From Epiperipatus broadwayi (Eukaryota > Onychophora > Udeonychophora > Euonychophora > Peripatidae): a stretch of DNA of 64,000 nt. This document shows positions 11,516 through 21,697 of the stretch, one piece after another. The stretch spans positions 339,632-403,631 of the forward strand of contig JAQFVV010006738.1 in the NCBI GenBank assembly GCA_028023455.1, given 5' to 3'. Position numbers and translations under genes: made by a program. Position 1 is the first letter of the stretch. Every line of letters begins with the position of its first letter. Under the pieces are notes generated by a model. That model searched no databases. It saw only the letters and a program-made list of their open reading frames with translations, and was not told the DNA's origin.

Positions 11516-11852
11516 ATTAAATTGAGAGAGTGCAAATTTCTCAAGCGCTTATGATTATTAGTAACCAATCAGATCTTAAGCACTGGGACAGGGAATTTAA
11601 TAAGAAAAGAGTGGATTCCACTCTCTTCTTTACTTGTCTTTTTATATATCCAAGCCAGTCCAAAGTACTTATATTTAAGATTCACGCTCTCAGATATAAG
11701 TACTTTGGACTGGCTTGGATATATAGAAAGACAAGTAAAGAAGAAAGTGGAATCCACTTTTTTGTTATTAAATTCCCTGTCCCAGTGCTTAAGATCTGAT
11801 TGGTTATTAATAATCACAAGCGCTTGAGAAATTTGCACTCTCTCAATTTAAT
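11516..11852. repeat. Near-perfect 337-bp palindrome
   Basis: The arms 11516-11674 and 11694-11852 (159 nt each) are reverse complements with few mismatches, around a 19-nt loop. The outer ends are ATTAAATTGAGAGAGTGCAA and its complement. Because of the symmetry, almost the same 89-codon ORF appears on both strands; this is an artefact, not two genes. The small loop and low divergence suggest a recent inverted duplication or fold-back insertion. Confidence 0.9.
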
Positions 11853-11879
11853 ATACAATCTTTGTACATCGCCAAGTTT

Positions 11880-12005
11880 TCTCAAACATAAGATTCCATT
11901 TGCACCCTATGCCTCAGAGAAGAGGAAATTTCTCTTCACCTCCTCAGCCACTGCTCTTCCTTTCAACCCTATAGAATAGCCTCCATGCAAAATGCTTTCC
12001 TTATC
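11880..12005 (+). pseudogene. LINE C-terminal CCHC fragment
   Basis: One plus frame from 11908 reads CTLCLREEEISLHLLSHC, a C-x2-C-x8-H-x4-C motif followed by SSFQPYRIASMQNAF. This is the style of zinc motif found at the C terminus of many LINE ORF2 proteins. It is open for only about 40 codons, and nothing upstream continues the RT because the palindrome ends at 11852. Confidence 0.45.
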
Positions 12006-12935
12006 TACTCTCATTGACAATATAAACGTTCATCAACATTCTTATTATTTTCGTTTTGGTAAACCCATTGCTGGCTCACCTTTAATCATGTTCTGAAGCA
12101 TCCGCTTAATTTATATATTGACAAAATGAAAAAAATTCAGAAGAGAGACCACAATTTGGCCCCCTACTACATCTTTTATGCCACTTGGAAGCTAATTGTT
12201 TTGCTTCCCTTTCATACCTAGATAGAAATCACCTATCCTGGAAATGATTAGGGAATGACTTGCATGAATTTCTTTGGGATTGATTATGATTTGCCTCCCT
12301 CCTCAAGCCTATTGCCCAGACCCCGAGTATTATGACATTGACTTCCATTCTGAAAAGTTGGTTTACCTATATAAAGATGTGGTTTTGCATGGACAGAGGT
12401 TTAGAGCTATCTTTGTACATTTCAAGACATGCAAACTTAGTCACCTACTACCAAGACACCAAATACCAGGCTCGTTCCTTTGCCTCTATGCATTATATTA
12501 GTCCTTCTAGATTGTGCCATGCAAGATGTGTTAATTATCAATATTGAACTTCTACCTCTCTGAATACCATTTAATGTATCCTATTTCTAATTTTATCATA
12601 TGAGCCATAACCAAATTTCCAAATAAAATATTTTTATAAAAAAAAATATTGTTTAATTATGTCTGCCATATTTTAAAACATTTTTTAAATGAACAAGATG
12701 TTTTAAATTTTTTTAAAATTTAAACAAATCATCCATCTTTCTTTATATTTTGCTGTTTTTGAAATGATGGTAGTTTCTAAATGAGCCCTAGAAGTGGAAT
12801 TATTTTTGTACATAAGACAAAGTAAAAATGAATTTTCCAAATACTTATTATTTTGAATCTGATTCGTTGCAAAGTGATATTCTTGAGTGAATTTTAATTT
12901 TGACAGCAACTGATCATTTTTAGATTGTGAATTTG
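12006..12935. other. Unassigned stretch with short ORFs
   Basis: Overlapping plus ORFs at 12274-12501 and 12332-12547 share a less AT-rich block, but neither resembles a known family. It may be the remainder of the same decayed LINE. The rest is AT-rich. Confidence 0.4.
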
Positions 12936-13015
12936 TTAATTGTAATGTAGCAGTTAGCATAGGATCCTGTTATTCTTATGAATTAGGTTCAAATCTTAGT
13001 CGACTTTGATTTTGA
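12936..13015 (+). repeat. tRNA-like sequence (SINE candidate)
   Basis: TGTAGCAGTTAGCATAG resembles a pol III A box and AGGTTCAAATCTTAG a B box, about 40 nt apart as in a tRNA head. Acceptor pairing was not convincing, so it is not a functional tRNA gene; it could be a SINE head. Confidence 0.35.
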
Positions 13016-13577
13016 GTCAATCTTTAGCTATATATCCTTACAAATATTTCCTTTTTTAACTTGAGATAGATTTGTTATATCAGTGGATGATTCTTCTGCC
13101 TTTGTTGACATAATCTTATTTTGGCTTAACCCATTAGTAAACATATGCCATATTCTGACATATATCTTAATCATGTAATAACATAGTAAATACTTCTAGA
13201 GTCATGTTTGATATATTCTTTTTTAATGTAACTTTTCTGTTTAGTGAAGATCACTTTCTTACAATATCTAGACTTGAGAATATTCTCTATTTCGTAATTA
13301 TTCAACCATTGTTTTCATCCTTTTCTTGATCTCTGTATTCTTTCTTATTATACATTGTAACATTATGATTTAGTGTTTGTAGAAAGTTATTTTCAATTCT
13401 AATCACATGCATTTATTATTTATTGTTTCTTTTCGAACTATTTGATATACTATAATTAATAATGAAATTTCTTCATTGTTGCTGTGAAAATAATATCTGC
13501 ATGTCATTTTATCATATCAAAAGATTGTAATTAATCTTATAATTGAAGATTAGAATATAAAGAAGTCATGGATCTTA
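13016..13577. other. AT-rich DNA left of the LTR element
   Basis: No supportable gene or repeat. Confidence 0.6.
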
Positions 13578-13582
13578 CTGAC
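13578..13582. repeat. Target-site duplication, left (CTGAC)
   Basis: CTGAC directly precedes the TG of the left LTR and is repeated at 19058-19062 right after the CA of the other LTR. Confidence 0.9.
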
Positions 13583-14296
13583 TGCAATATCCAGTACTAG
13601 TCGGATATTTATATGGTCAAGGTTTGAGTGAGATTTATCGCACTCAACAGCGGCAAGTATATTATATAATTAACACACGAACACGGTAGTGGAGTTAATA
13701 GGTTTATATACATAAATACATATACAAGGATCAATATATAATACAATTATTACAGAAGATAAACTGACTAACACATTATGATACAACTCTAGTCTTAAAG
13801 GCCCGCAGGCTTACAATAAATAATATTCAAGTCTATACGACCTGTAATGGTCCCTAGGTCTACCTTGGTACGTTCGGAGGTAGACCTCTCCGTGAGATGA
13901 GCTGAAAGTGAAGTAGTGTCTGTGCACTCAGGAAAACGCATCCATCCCTCAACTTCACCTAGCAAGTCTGACCTTGTTTTTTCCCGCCGTCCCGGTTTGT
14001 AACACTCTCTATTTCCATTGGTCATCCCATGACATGAGGTACAAAGTGGTCAGTCTGGTTATCTCTGACCAACCTTAATCGTTTCTGTGATGCCTTTAGC
14101 ATACACGCACATACTTGAATATTTGGAATAGTTACATTATTATTGCGTATCTCTGTTAATAAGCATACACACACATACTTGTATTCATTTGTAATAGTTA
14201 CATTATTATTGCGTGTATCTGTTAATACACACACATACATGGAGTTAATAGAGTTATTATTATTGCGTGTATATGTGAATACACGCACACATAGCA
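13583..14296 (-). repeat. 3' LTR of the Gypsy element
   Basis: 714 bp, TGCAATATCC...ACATAGCA on the plus strand, collinear with 18344-19057. Near one end are repeated GCGTGTATSTGTTAATAC-like units with TATTATTGCGT, possibly enhancer-like direct repeats. Short ORFs inside both LTRs (13795-14025, 18556-18786) are the same LTR sequence and not genes. Confidence 0.95.
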
Positions 14297-14306
14297 CGCC
14301 TCCCCT
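14297..14306 (-). other. Polypurine tract (plus-strand primer)
   Basis: On the element strand the bases abutting the 3' LTR are AGGGGAGGCG, a purine run in the position of the RNase H-resistant primer for plus-strand DNA synthesis. Confidence 0.75.
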
Positions 14307-14348
14307 AAGTTCAGCGACGTACTTTTTTTAAAAAAAAGATTTTTTTTT

Positions 14349-17300
14349 TCATTTCTTCTTCTCTGAACTTAACACATAGTCGTGCAGGCGGAGGGGAATT
14401 TTTGTTCTCCTCTTTGCGCGTGGGGGTGATTTAATTTCACCATCTGTGACTATTTCATTTTCTTCACTATTTTGACTTTCTTCGTCAGCAGTAATGATTT
14501 CTGTTTCACTTTTAGTTTCATAGTGAGTATCATTTTCTTTGTCATTACTTTTAAACAATTGTGGAGTACAGAATTCTGTTGCACTCTTGCACAATTGGTT
14601 AATGTGCTTACGCAATTGTTTGCCGTCTGCCATACGGACAACAACCACTTGTTTACTTAAATGGCGTACCACGTATGCCTGAGTCCATGATTTATTTAAA
14701 TTATTTTTCACCCAGACTCGTTCATCAGGTGAAAATTTGTTGTTTGTCATAATTGGCATTTGATGCTCTTTTGATGGCATTATTGCTGAGAGCTTTGTAC
14801 GTAATTTCCGGCCTAAGTATTTTTCTGCAGGTGATCTGCCCGTTTTAGCTGTGGGTGTGGAATGCTGATATAGCAACGCCATGAAAACTGCCTCTTGGAG
14901 TCTTCCTTTTCCCAATTTATTCATTGATGACTTTAAGCTTTGTACCGCTTTCTCGGCCAGTCCATTTGATTGGGGGTGGTAGGGGGTAAGGATGTGTTTA
15001 ATCCCCCATTCCTGCATAAATTCGGCAAATTTTTCAGACGTGAAACCGGTTCCATTATCGGATACGAGGGTTTCCGGTAGCCCGTGGTATGAAAAAATTT
15101 CCATGAGCTTGTCCAGCGTCTCATCCGAACTTGTGTTTTTCACTGGTTTATATTCTGACCATCCTGAGTAGGCATCCACCACTACCAGAAATAATTGTCC
15201 GTGGATTGGACCGCAGTGGTCAATGTGAATTCTCTGCCAAGGTTTCTCTGCTTTTTTCCAAGCTTCATATTTCGCTGGGGGTGCTTTTGCACATGACTGA
15301 CAGCTAGAACATTTTTTTATGAATGTTTCTATCTCAGTGCTGATTCTTGGCCACCATACATAACTACGGGCTAACGCTTTTGCCCTGACAATGCCTGGAT
15401 GACCTTCATGTAGTAAATTTAGTATGTGCGATCTAGCTATTTTTGGTATTAGGACCTGATTGCCTTTAAGAATGCAACCTTTACATATTGATAATTTTTC
15501 GCGAGCTTTCCATAGCTCTATGTGCAAAAATGGAGGACGCTGTGCTGGCCAGCCTCTTCTAATTTTTTCCATCAGCCATTTGTAGCCAGCGTCTTCATTA
15601 GTCCATGCTGCTACTTTTCGGCTATTAAGAGACTGGCTTTGAAGCGCGTCAATATAATTGATTTCTATTTCGCTTGTTGTATTCTCTGAGTTGTCAGGCA
15701 TTCGGGATAATGCATCGGCATGACCAATATTCTTTCCCTTTCTATATTCCAGACTGTAATCATACCCGGCAAGTATGTTAATCCATCTCAACATGCACGG
15801 GCTGAGGTGTTCCGGAATTTGTTTGATGCCTAAAATTCCCAGAAGTGGTTTGTGGTCTGTCATGATTTTGAAATAACGACCGTATAGATACTGGTGGAAT
15901 TTACAAATTCCAAATACTATAGCTAGCGCTTCCTTATCCAGCTGTCTATAATTTTTTTCAGCTTTGGACAAAGTGCGTGACGCGTATGCTATGGGACGTT
16001 CCCCAGATTGAGCTGGGTGACATATTACTGCCCCCACTCCATATTCTGATGCATCAGTCATTAGTGTTATTTCAAGATCGCTATCATAGTGTACCAATAA
16101 TTTGTTTGTTACAAGTAAAGCTTTGGTATTTTGAAAAGCCCTTTCTTGTGTTGCTTCCCATTTCCATTTCTGATTCTTTTTCAGTAGCTCGTATAATGGT
16201 TTGGCTATGTGAGCTTTGCCCTCTAGGAAGTTCTCAAAATAGTTTACCAAACCCAAAAAAGCCTGCAATTGTTTTACGTTACTAGGCTTTCTAGCTTCTG
16301 ACACTGCCTTGACCTTCTCGGGGGATGGCCTTGTCCCAGAGCTAGAGACTATGTGTCCTAAAAACTTTAATTCAGTGGCCTTCCATATACATTTTTCAGT
16401 GTTTAATTTCACTCCAAACTCTTCTAGCCTTTGACAGACAGTAGTTAGACAACAATGCAATTCATTTTCTGATCTTGCAGTAATTAATATGTCGTCAAAA
16501 TAAGGGATAACGCCCTCGCATCCAGTAAGCAGAGTTTCAATTTTTGCTTGGAATATACTGGGAGTGGACACTATGCCAAATGGGAGGCGTTTGCATTTGA
16601 ATAGACCCACATGAGTAGTCAGTGTTAGAATTTCAGCAGCCTTATTTGTTACTGGAATTTGATGGAAGGCCGCATCTAAATCTAATTTAGCCAAATATTT
16701 TGATTTTTGCAGTGATGCTAATATTTCTCTGGAGTTTGGAACGGGGTAGGCGTGTTTATTTAGAGATTTGTTGACAGTTATGCGATAATCGCCACACAAG
16801 TGTATCTGTCCGTTAGGTTTGGTGATAACGACCAGCGGAGTCGCCCACTCTGTCTCCTCTGTTGGTTCTAGAACGCCGTTCTTCACTAACTCATTTATCT
16901 CTTTCGCTACTTTTTCTTTCTGTACGAAGGGGACCTTCCGAGGTCTGCAAATTATTGGCACGGCCTCTGGTGACATTTCCAGTGACACAGGTTTAGTTTT
17001 AATCGTTCCTGGTTTGCCATTAAAAAGTTTAGGGAAACGATCTCTTATGTCTTTTTCATTGTCAATTTTTTTGACCAATGAAATTTCCATTCCGAGCTCT
17101 GTAAACCAGTCCCGACCAATGAGAGGGTTTATGGGGGCGTGTACAATATATAGCGGCAAGATTGAAATGTTGCCTTTACTACTCGTAATTTGGGCTTGGA
17201 CTACACCCTTAATTTTTATTTCTTTACCATTTATGTCCGATGCTCTAAGCTTAGTATTGCTAAGCCTAGGGGGCTCTCTTATTTCCGCCCTGATCGAATT

Positions 17301-18236
17301 CCAGTCGGCTACGAATATTAAAGAAATGCCGCTACCGCTGTCTATTTCCATCGACAGGGGTTTTCCGTAAACTTTCACAGTAGTCATAAATTTCTGTGCT
17401 TGATTTATAACCGTGTTATTTATAACAATATTACATTTGGTATTATTTATACTTTGTATATTATTTCCTTTAACTTGGTCAACTGTTCTATTTTCACACA
17501 TTCTCGCCATGTGACCTATTTTTTTACACAGTCTACATCGATCGTGTTTGAAATAGCAATCTTTAGCTATATGACCTAGTTTTCCGCAACAATAGCACTT
17601 TGTCTGACTTTTATTTGTCTGTTTAATAGTTTTGTTATCGGAAGACCCTTTGTTGAGTTTTTCAACACCAAATATTCCTGTTTGATCGCTATCAACGCCT
17701 TTTTTCAAAGCAAATTCTTTTGCTTGCTCCACCACTATTTCGTGAGCGATACTGCGTTTGATAGCTTCACGATAATTTATGTCTTTATCAGCCAGTAACT
17801 GCTGCCTCAAACTGTCGCTATTCATTCCACATAGGAATTGTTCCAGTAGCGCTTCTTCTAAATATGAATCATAACAGCAGTTTTTTGCGAGTTCGCGTAG
17901 GGCTGAGTTGTAATCCTGCGTATTTTCGTTTCTGCCTTGATGGCGATTTCGAAAATGAAGTCTGGCGATGTGCCTAGATGGGCGAGGATTAAAATAATTT
18001 GACAAACGATCTTTTAACTCATTGTAGGTTAATTTTTCAGGAGTGTTGGGTTCTGCTAATCTGTTAGCTATTTGTATGACCCCCTTTCCTGAAAACCATA
18101 ATAATGTCGCTGTTTTATACGCATCTTCCTCTACTCTGTTAATAAAACAGTAATTTTCAATCTGTTGAACATACAGGGGCCACTCGTTTGCCTCTCTGAT
18201 GTCAAACTCGGATATTGTCGATTGCATTTTAAGCAA
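14349..18236 (-). CDS. Gag-pol polyprotein, Ty3/Gypsy
   Basis: 1295 codons in a single frame, with no gag/pol frameshift. Residues 1-180 are gag-like. There are two CCHC zinc knuckles (C214-x2-C217-x4-H222-x4-C227 and C234-x2-C237-x4-H242-x4-C247). The aspartic protease has DSGSG at 299-303. The reverse transcriptase has LDLDAAFHQIPV (518-529), LPFGIVSTPSIFQ (551-563) and the catalytic YFDD (579-582). RNase H has TDAS (727-730), E769 and D794. The integrase zinc region has H943, H946, C976 and C979, with catalytic D1006, D1060 and E1095. An acidic, low-complexity tail follows residue ~1225, and no env or chromodomain was seen. Start: the first Met at 18236 lies 108 nt inside the 5' LTR boundary, with an alternative Met at residue 4. 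Antisense ORFs such as 16819-17370 are shadows. Confidence 0.95.
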   Translation of the reverse strand: MLKMQSTISEFDIREANEWPLYVQQIENYCFINRVEEDAYKTATLLWFSGKGVIQIANRLAEPNTPEKLTYNELKDRLSNYFNPRPSRHIARLHFRNRHQGRNENTQDYNSALRELAKNCCYDSYLEEALLEQFLCGMNSDSLRQQLLADKDINYREAIKRSIAHEIVVEQAKEFALKKGVDSDQTGIFGVEKLNKGSSDNKTIKQTNKSQTKCYCCGKLGHIAKDCYFKHDRCRLCKKIGHMARMCENRTVDQVKGNNIQSINNTKCNIVINNTVINQAQKFMTTVKVYGKPLSMEIDSGSGISLIFVADWNSIRAEIREPPRLSNTKLRASDINGKEIKIKGVVQAQITSSKGNISILPLYIVHAPINPLIGRDWFTELGMEISLVKKIDNEKDIRDRFPKLFNGKPGTIKTKPVSLEMSPEAVPIICRPRKVPFVQKEKVAKEINELVKNGVLEPTEETEWATPLVVITKPNGQIHLCGDYRITVNKSLNKHAYPVPNSREILASLQKSKYLAKLDLDAAFHQIPVTNKAAEILTLTTHVGLFKCKRLPFGIVSTPSIFQAKIETLLTGCEGVIPYFDDILITARSENELHCCLTTVCQRLEEFGVKLNTEKCIWKATELKFLGHIVSSSGTRPSPEKVKAVSEARKPSNVKQLQAFLGLVNYFENFLEGKAHIAKPLYELLKKNQKWKWEATQERAFQNTKALLVTNKLLVHYDSDLEITLMTDASEYGVGAVICHPAQSGERPIAYASRTLSKAEKNYRQLDKEALAIVFGICKFHQYLYGRYFKIMTDHKPLLGILGIKQIPEHLSPCMLRWINILAGYDYSLEYRKGKNIGHADALSRMPDNSENTTSEIEINYIDALQSQSLNSRKVAAWTNEDAGYKWLMEKIRRGWPAQRPPFLHIELWKAREKLSICKGCILKGNQVLIPKIARSHILNLLHEGHPGIVRAKALARSYVWWPRISTEIETFIKKCSSCQSCAKAPPAKYEAWKKAEKPWQRIHIDHCGPIHGQLFLVVVDAYSGWSEYKPVKNTSSDETLDKLMEIFSYHGLPETLVSDNGTGFTSEKFAEFMQEWGIKHILTPYHPQSNGLAEKAVQSLKSSMNKLGKGRLQEAVFMALLYQHSTPTAKTGRSPAEKYLGRKLRTKLSAIMPSKEHQMPIMTNNKFSPDERVWVKNNLNKSWTQAYVVRHLSKQVVVVRMADGKQLRKHINQLCKSATEFCTPQLFKSNDKENDTHYETKSETEIITADEESQNSEENEIVTDGEIKSPPRAKRRTKIPLRLHDYVLSSEKKK

Positions 18237-18330
18237 TTTATATAACTAACTCGTTTAATACCGCTACTTCAATAATTCTGCCTGACTTATTTGGTTGTCA
18301 GCAGACTGCTAGGGTTCAAATTGAACTGTT

Positions 18331-18342
18331 ATGACTGCGCCA
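18331..18342 (-). other. Primer-binding site, tRNA-Ser-like
   Basis: One base inside the 5' LTR the element strand reads TGGCGCAGTCAT. TGGCGCAGTC is complementary to a tRNA 3' end GACTGCG-CCA, which fits the acceptor stem of serine tRNAs. The older Gypsy copy at 45.9 kb has TGGCACAGTC in the same place. Confidence 0.75.
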
Positions 18343-18343
18343 G

Positions 18344-19057
18344 TGCAATATCCAGTACTAGTCGGATATTTATATGGTCGAGGTTTGAGTGAGATTTATC
18401 GCACTCAACAGCAGCAAGTATATTATATAATTAACACACGAACACGGTAGTGGAGTTAATAGGTTTATATACATAAATACATATACAAGGATCAATATAT
18501 AATACAATTATTACAGAAGATAAACTGACTAACACATTATTATACAACTCTAGTCTTAAAGGCCCGCAGGCTTACAATAAATAATATTCAAGTCTATGTG
18601 ACCTTTAATGGTCCCTAGGTCTACCTTGGTATGTTCGGAGGTAGACCTCTCCGTGAGATGAGCTGAAAGTGAAGTAGTGTCTGTGCACTCAGGAAAACGC
18701 ATCCATCCCTCAACTTCACCTAGCAAGTCTGAACTTGTTTTTTCCCGCCGTCCCGGTTTGTAACACTCTCTATTTCCATTGGTCATCCCATGACATGAGG
18801 TACAAAGTGGTCAGTCTGGTTATCTCTGACCAACCTTAATCGTTTCTGTGATGCCTTTAGCATACACGCACATACTTGAATATTTGGAATAGTTACATTA
18901 TTATTGCGTATCTCTGTTAATAAGCATACACACACATACTTGTATTCATTTGTAATAGTTACATTATTATTGCGTGTATCTGTTAATACACACACATACA
19001 TGGAGTTAATAGAGTTATTATTATTGCGTGTATATGTGAATACACGCACACATAGCA
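18344..19057 (-). repeat. 5' LTR of the Gypsy element
   Basis: 714 bp, about 99% identical by eye to 13583-14296; differences cluster in the U3/R-side half. It should carry the promoter for genomic RNA; no TATA box or cap site could be fixed with confidence. Confidence 0.95.
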
Positions 19058-19062
19058 CTGAC

Positions 19063-19930
19063 AAAAAATGATCCACAATTAAGGTATTTGATTGACATTT
19101 ATCAGTTATAGTTAAAAATCTGGGGGGAAAACTTAGATGTAAATATATTTTTAAAAACCAATTTAAATTGGGACATTTTTTTTTAATTATAAATAAAAAT
19201 TAGATAGTGAAGAAATAGAAAAACATATTTTTAAGCACCATGGACACCAAGAAAAACAAATGAATACTTGATCAGATTATATCTGACATTTTGCTTGAAT
19301 AAGTAACCAATGAGAAATTTTTGTCCTATGGTGAGAGAGTATACTGTAATTCATTTGTATAATGTGTATAATAACCAAAAAAAATAAGTGGGAAAAAATA
19401 GTACTGATTAATTTGATTATCATAATAAGCAATATGACATTGAAGAATCTAGAAAACTAAATTTATAAAAAATTGTTCTGGGAAAATGTGATTACATGAT
19501 TGCCAAGAATTGCTTCATGTAATCTAAAAACTAGGAACCAATTTTGCTTTTACATTATAATTTTTAATGCTAGATATTGATTTTATACTTATGTCATTGA
19601 TTAATTAACTTGAGTAAATCATAAGAGAAATCTTGACTTAACAAAAAAAAAATACTTTTTAATATATAATAGTTAATAAAGCAAGTCATATATATATATT
19701 GTATTGTAGGAAAGCAGTAATAAATATTGTTGAAGCTACAAAATGTTTTATATACTGTTCTATACATGAGGGGTCAGAGTGACTTGAGGTCAACATGGGC
19801 ATTGCAACAATATTGGCATCAGCATGAGATTTGGGCATTCTATCATTAGATTTTCAATGGTATGGATTGCTGAAGAGTTGGAGTAGATTGAAGCCTGTCC
19901 AGTGAAGTATAAAGATGTGTTATCTTAATA
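19063..19930. other. AT-rich DNA, nothing recognised to ~19700
   Basis: 19063-19700 has no gene. From about 19700 the sequence is less AT-rich and appears to be the body of the short repeat that carries the hammerhead motif at 19984. Confidence 0.5.
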
Positions 19931-19946
19931 TGAAGTGAGCACTGAT

Positions 19947-20024
19947 TATATATATATGTGCAGGAGATGATAATCTGGACCAACTGATGAGTGCTGGTTC
20001 AGCACGAAATACATATATATATAT
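19947..20024 (+). ncRNA. Hammerhead-like motif, family D (type III layout)
   Basis: The core is CTGATGA (19984-19990), then a perfect 6-bp stem II GTGCTG-GTT-CAGCAC (19991-20005), then GAAA (20006-20009). The next bases, TACATATATATATA, pair with TATATATATATGT upstream (19947-19959), as stem III of a type III hammerhead should. The stem I hairpin would be the 21 nt between (19963-19983), with AGAT-GATA-ATCT as its distal part. The expected U16.1 of the cleavage triplet is C in GCA and proximal stem I pairing is poor, so this copy may be inactive. The AT-rich stem III could also be chance. Confidence 0.5.
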
Positions 20025-20040
20025 TTATCTTTTCTACATG

Positions 20041-20115
20041 CGTGTGGTCATGTGTATCAGTAGTATGAGATAGTGTAAATAGTTTAAAGTTGCTTGAAAG
20101 TATGAGTTCAAATCC
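20041..20115 (+). repeat. tRNA-like segment (B box)
   Basis: GAGTTCAAATCCTC matches a pol III B box, with a weak A-box-like TGGTCATGTGTATCAG about 50 nt upstream. It lies just downstream of the HHR-like motif and may be part of the same composite repeat. Confidence 0.3.
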
Positions 20116-20619
20116 TCTAAATTTAAAATGTTTTATTATTTTTACATCCTGCGTTATTTATTGCATTGGTTGAGTATCAAATTCTAGAGCTTAAGGTCTT
20201 CTAAATGATTCCATTTCTGGTACTTCCAGCTCTCAAAAACCTTATGAATAATTAAACAATAAAGCTATTTGATTACTCATCTATTTTAAAAGTATAGTGA
20301 AGAATTTCATTTTGCCTGCATGTTTAATGCAGCAGCAGATTACTCTACTTGAGTTAGTCTCTGGATCGAAGCTTCTACCTCTCAAAACATTCAATTATTA
20401 CTTTTATCATCATTCCTTTTTATTTCATAAAGTTTCAATTCTTAATATTTAGTTAGCCAAAAACTTTGTTGGCATTACCAGGTTAATTTGAAATAATGTT
20501 GTCAGATTGTTTCTTTTGTTGCTGTTATTCATTAGATATTGCTCATATTTCATCTATATTCAAAAAATATTTGCAAGTTTTTATATTGCCTGCAACTGTT
20601 TTATTATTGGATTAAATTT

Positions 20620-20715
20620 TGTAAATTCATTTGCTGATTGTGTTGTGATTAATGTATATTTATTCTTGGAATTTGACAGCTATTCTCTGTATTTAAAAAA
20701 AAAATGTTTGTAGCT
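20620..20715. repeat. Dispersed repeat U, copy 1
   Basis: The block GTAAATTCATTTGC...GATTAATGTATATTTATTC...GGAATTTGACAGCTATT recurs in degenerate form near 20938-21035, 25845-25945 and 26375-26485. It is non-coding. Confidence 0.45.
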
Positions 20716-20756
20716 TTGGTTATTGTATTATATGTAACTATTTTTATTTTATTATT

Positions 20757-20931
20757 TATTCCAAGAGATTGTAAAAGACCCAGAAAGAGACCACATGTGA
20801 GATGGATGGATGAAATAAGAAAATGTGCAGGGGTGTTGTGGAGAAGAGAAGCTAAAGATCGGAGAAGATGGATTAAACTTGGAGAGACCTTCATCGTGCA
20901 GTGGATTGATAATGGTTGATGATGATGATGA
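20757..20931 (+). mobile_element. RTE 3'-end fragment (175 bp)
   Basis: Nearly identical to the last part of the RTE at 63790-63970: CCAAGAGATTGTAAAAGACC, the WMDEIRKC...WIKLGETFI..WIDNG codons and the stop, followed by the GATGATGATGATGAT tail. It is a recent, extremely 5'-truncated insertion. The ORF 20704-20919 merely extends this tail end upstream. Confidence 0.9.
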
Positions 20932-20937
20932 TTGTCT

Positions 20938-21035
20938 TAGTAAATTTATTCACTGTATGTTTTGCATATGATTAATGTATATATTATTTTTTATAATTAA
21001 TTTTCGAATTTGAAAGCTATTATGACTAATTTCTC
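20938..21035. repeat. Dispersed repeat U, copy 2
   Basis: GTAAATTTATTCACTGTATG, then GATTAATGTATATATT and AATTTGAAAGCTATTATG, matching copy 1 on the other side of the RTE fragment. Confidence 0.45.
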
Positions 21036-21697
21036 TTGCAAGTTTTAATTTTTATATATTATACAATTATTAATGTTTAAATATGGTGCTGGGATCTAAT
21101 TGTTACATTTGTAGGCTGTCTTTAACGTGATGGATTATGTTTGAAAGTTATATATTTTATTTGTTTGGACAATCTTAAAAATAGAAAAATATTGAATATA
21201 TAAATATTAGTCAGAAGAAGAATATTGGTTTTTGCTATTTTGATTGCGATTTTATACAAACAATGGAAACTAAAATGAATAAATACTGAATATGATTGCC
21301 TTACTCGTGAAAAAAAAAAACTGCTGTATTATCTATAAATGTGTTTAAAAATATTTTTGATGGTAATATAGAAAGTTGTGAAAAAAATTGTAATCTTTAA
21401 TCATAAACAAGATTGAAACTTTTGAAAGATTTTTAAAATATGCTGGACAATTCAGTAAGTATTTTTATAGAAATTGTTTATTTTAATCCAAAAAGATTAT
21501 GACTTTTTTCTTTTGCTTTCTGTATCTTTAAATGTATGGTATGTAACAAATTATTAATTGATAATGTTTATAAAAAATTATTAGTATAAATGTGTAAAAA
21601 AATACATTTTATAACTATAGTTATATTTCTGATCAAACTAATTATTTAAAAATTTTACCAATCTGTTTTAATGTAAAAATTAAAGTTACATATAACC
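21036..21697. other. AT-rich intergenic DNA
   Basis: No gene or repeat supported. Confidence 0.6.

Larger units (their letters stand above)
13583..19057 (-). mobile_element. Complete Ty3/Gypsy LTR retrotransposon
   Basis: A 5475-bp element with 714-bp LTRs beginning TG and ending CA, flanked by a perfect 5-bp target duplication CTGAC (13578-13582 and 19058-19062). The order on the minus strand is 5' LTR, tRNA-Ser-like primer site, a single gag-pol ORF, polypurine tract, 3' LTR. RT-RNaseH-integrase order and sequence put it in Ty3/Gypsy, close to the 'K02A2.6-like' proteins of invertebrates. The LTRs differ at about 8 positions by eye and the ORF is open, so insertion was recent and the copy may still be competent. 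Confidence 0.95.

Noticed and set aside
11530-11838. Two 89-codon ORFs, one on each strand, with nearly the same product
   Set aside because: Direct consequence of the palindrome, not conserved genes.
13795-14297. Short ORFs within the LTRs (also 18556-19076)
   Set aside because: The same LTR sequence occurs twice; no protein family resemblance, and they lie in regulatory repeat DNA.
16819-17370. 183-codon plus-strand ORF
   Set aside because: Shadow of the gag-pol coding region on the opposite strand.
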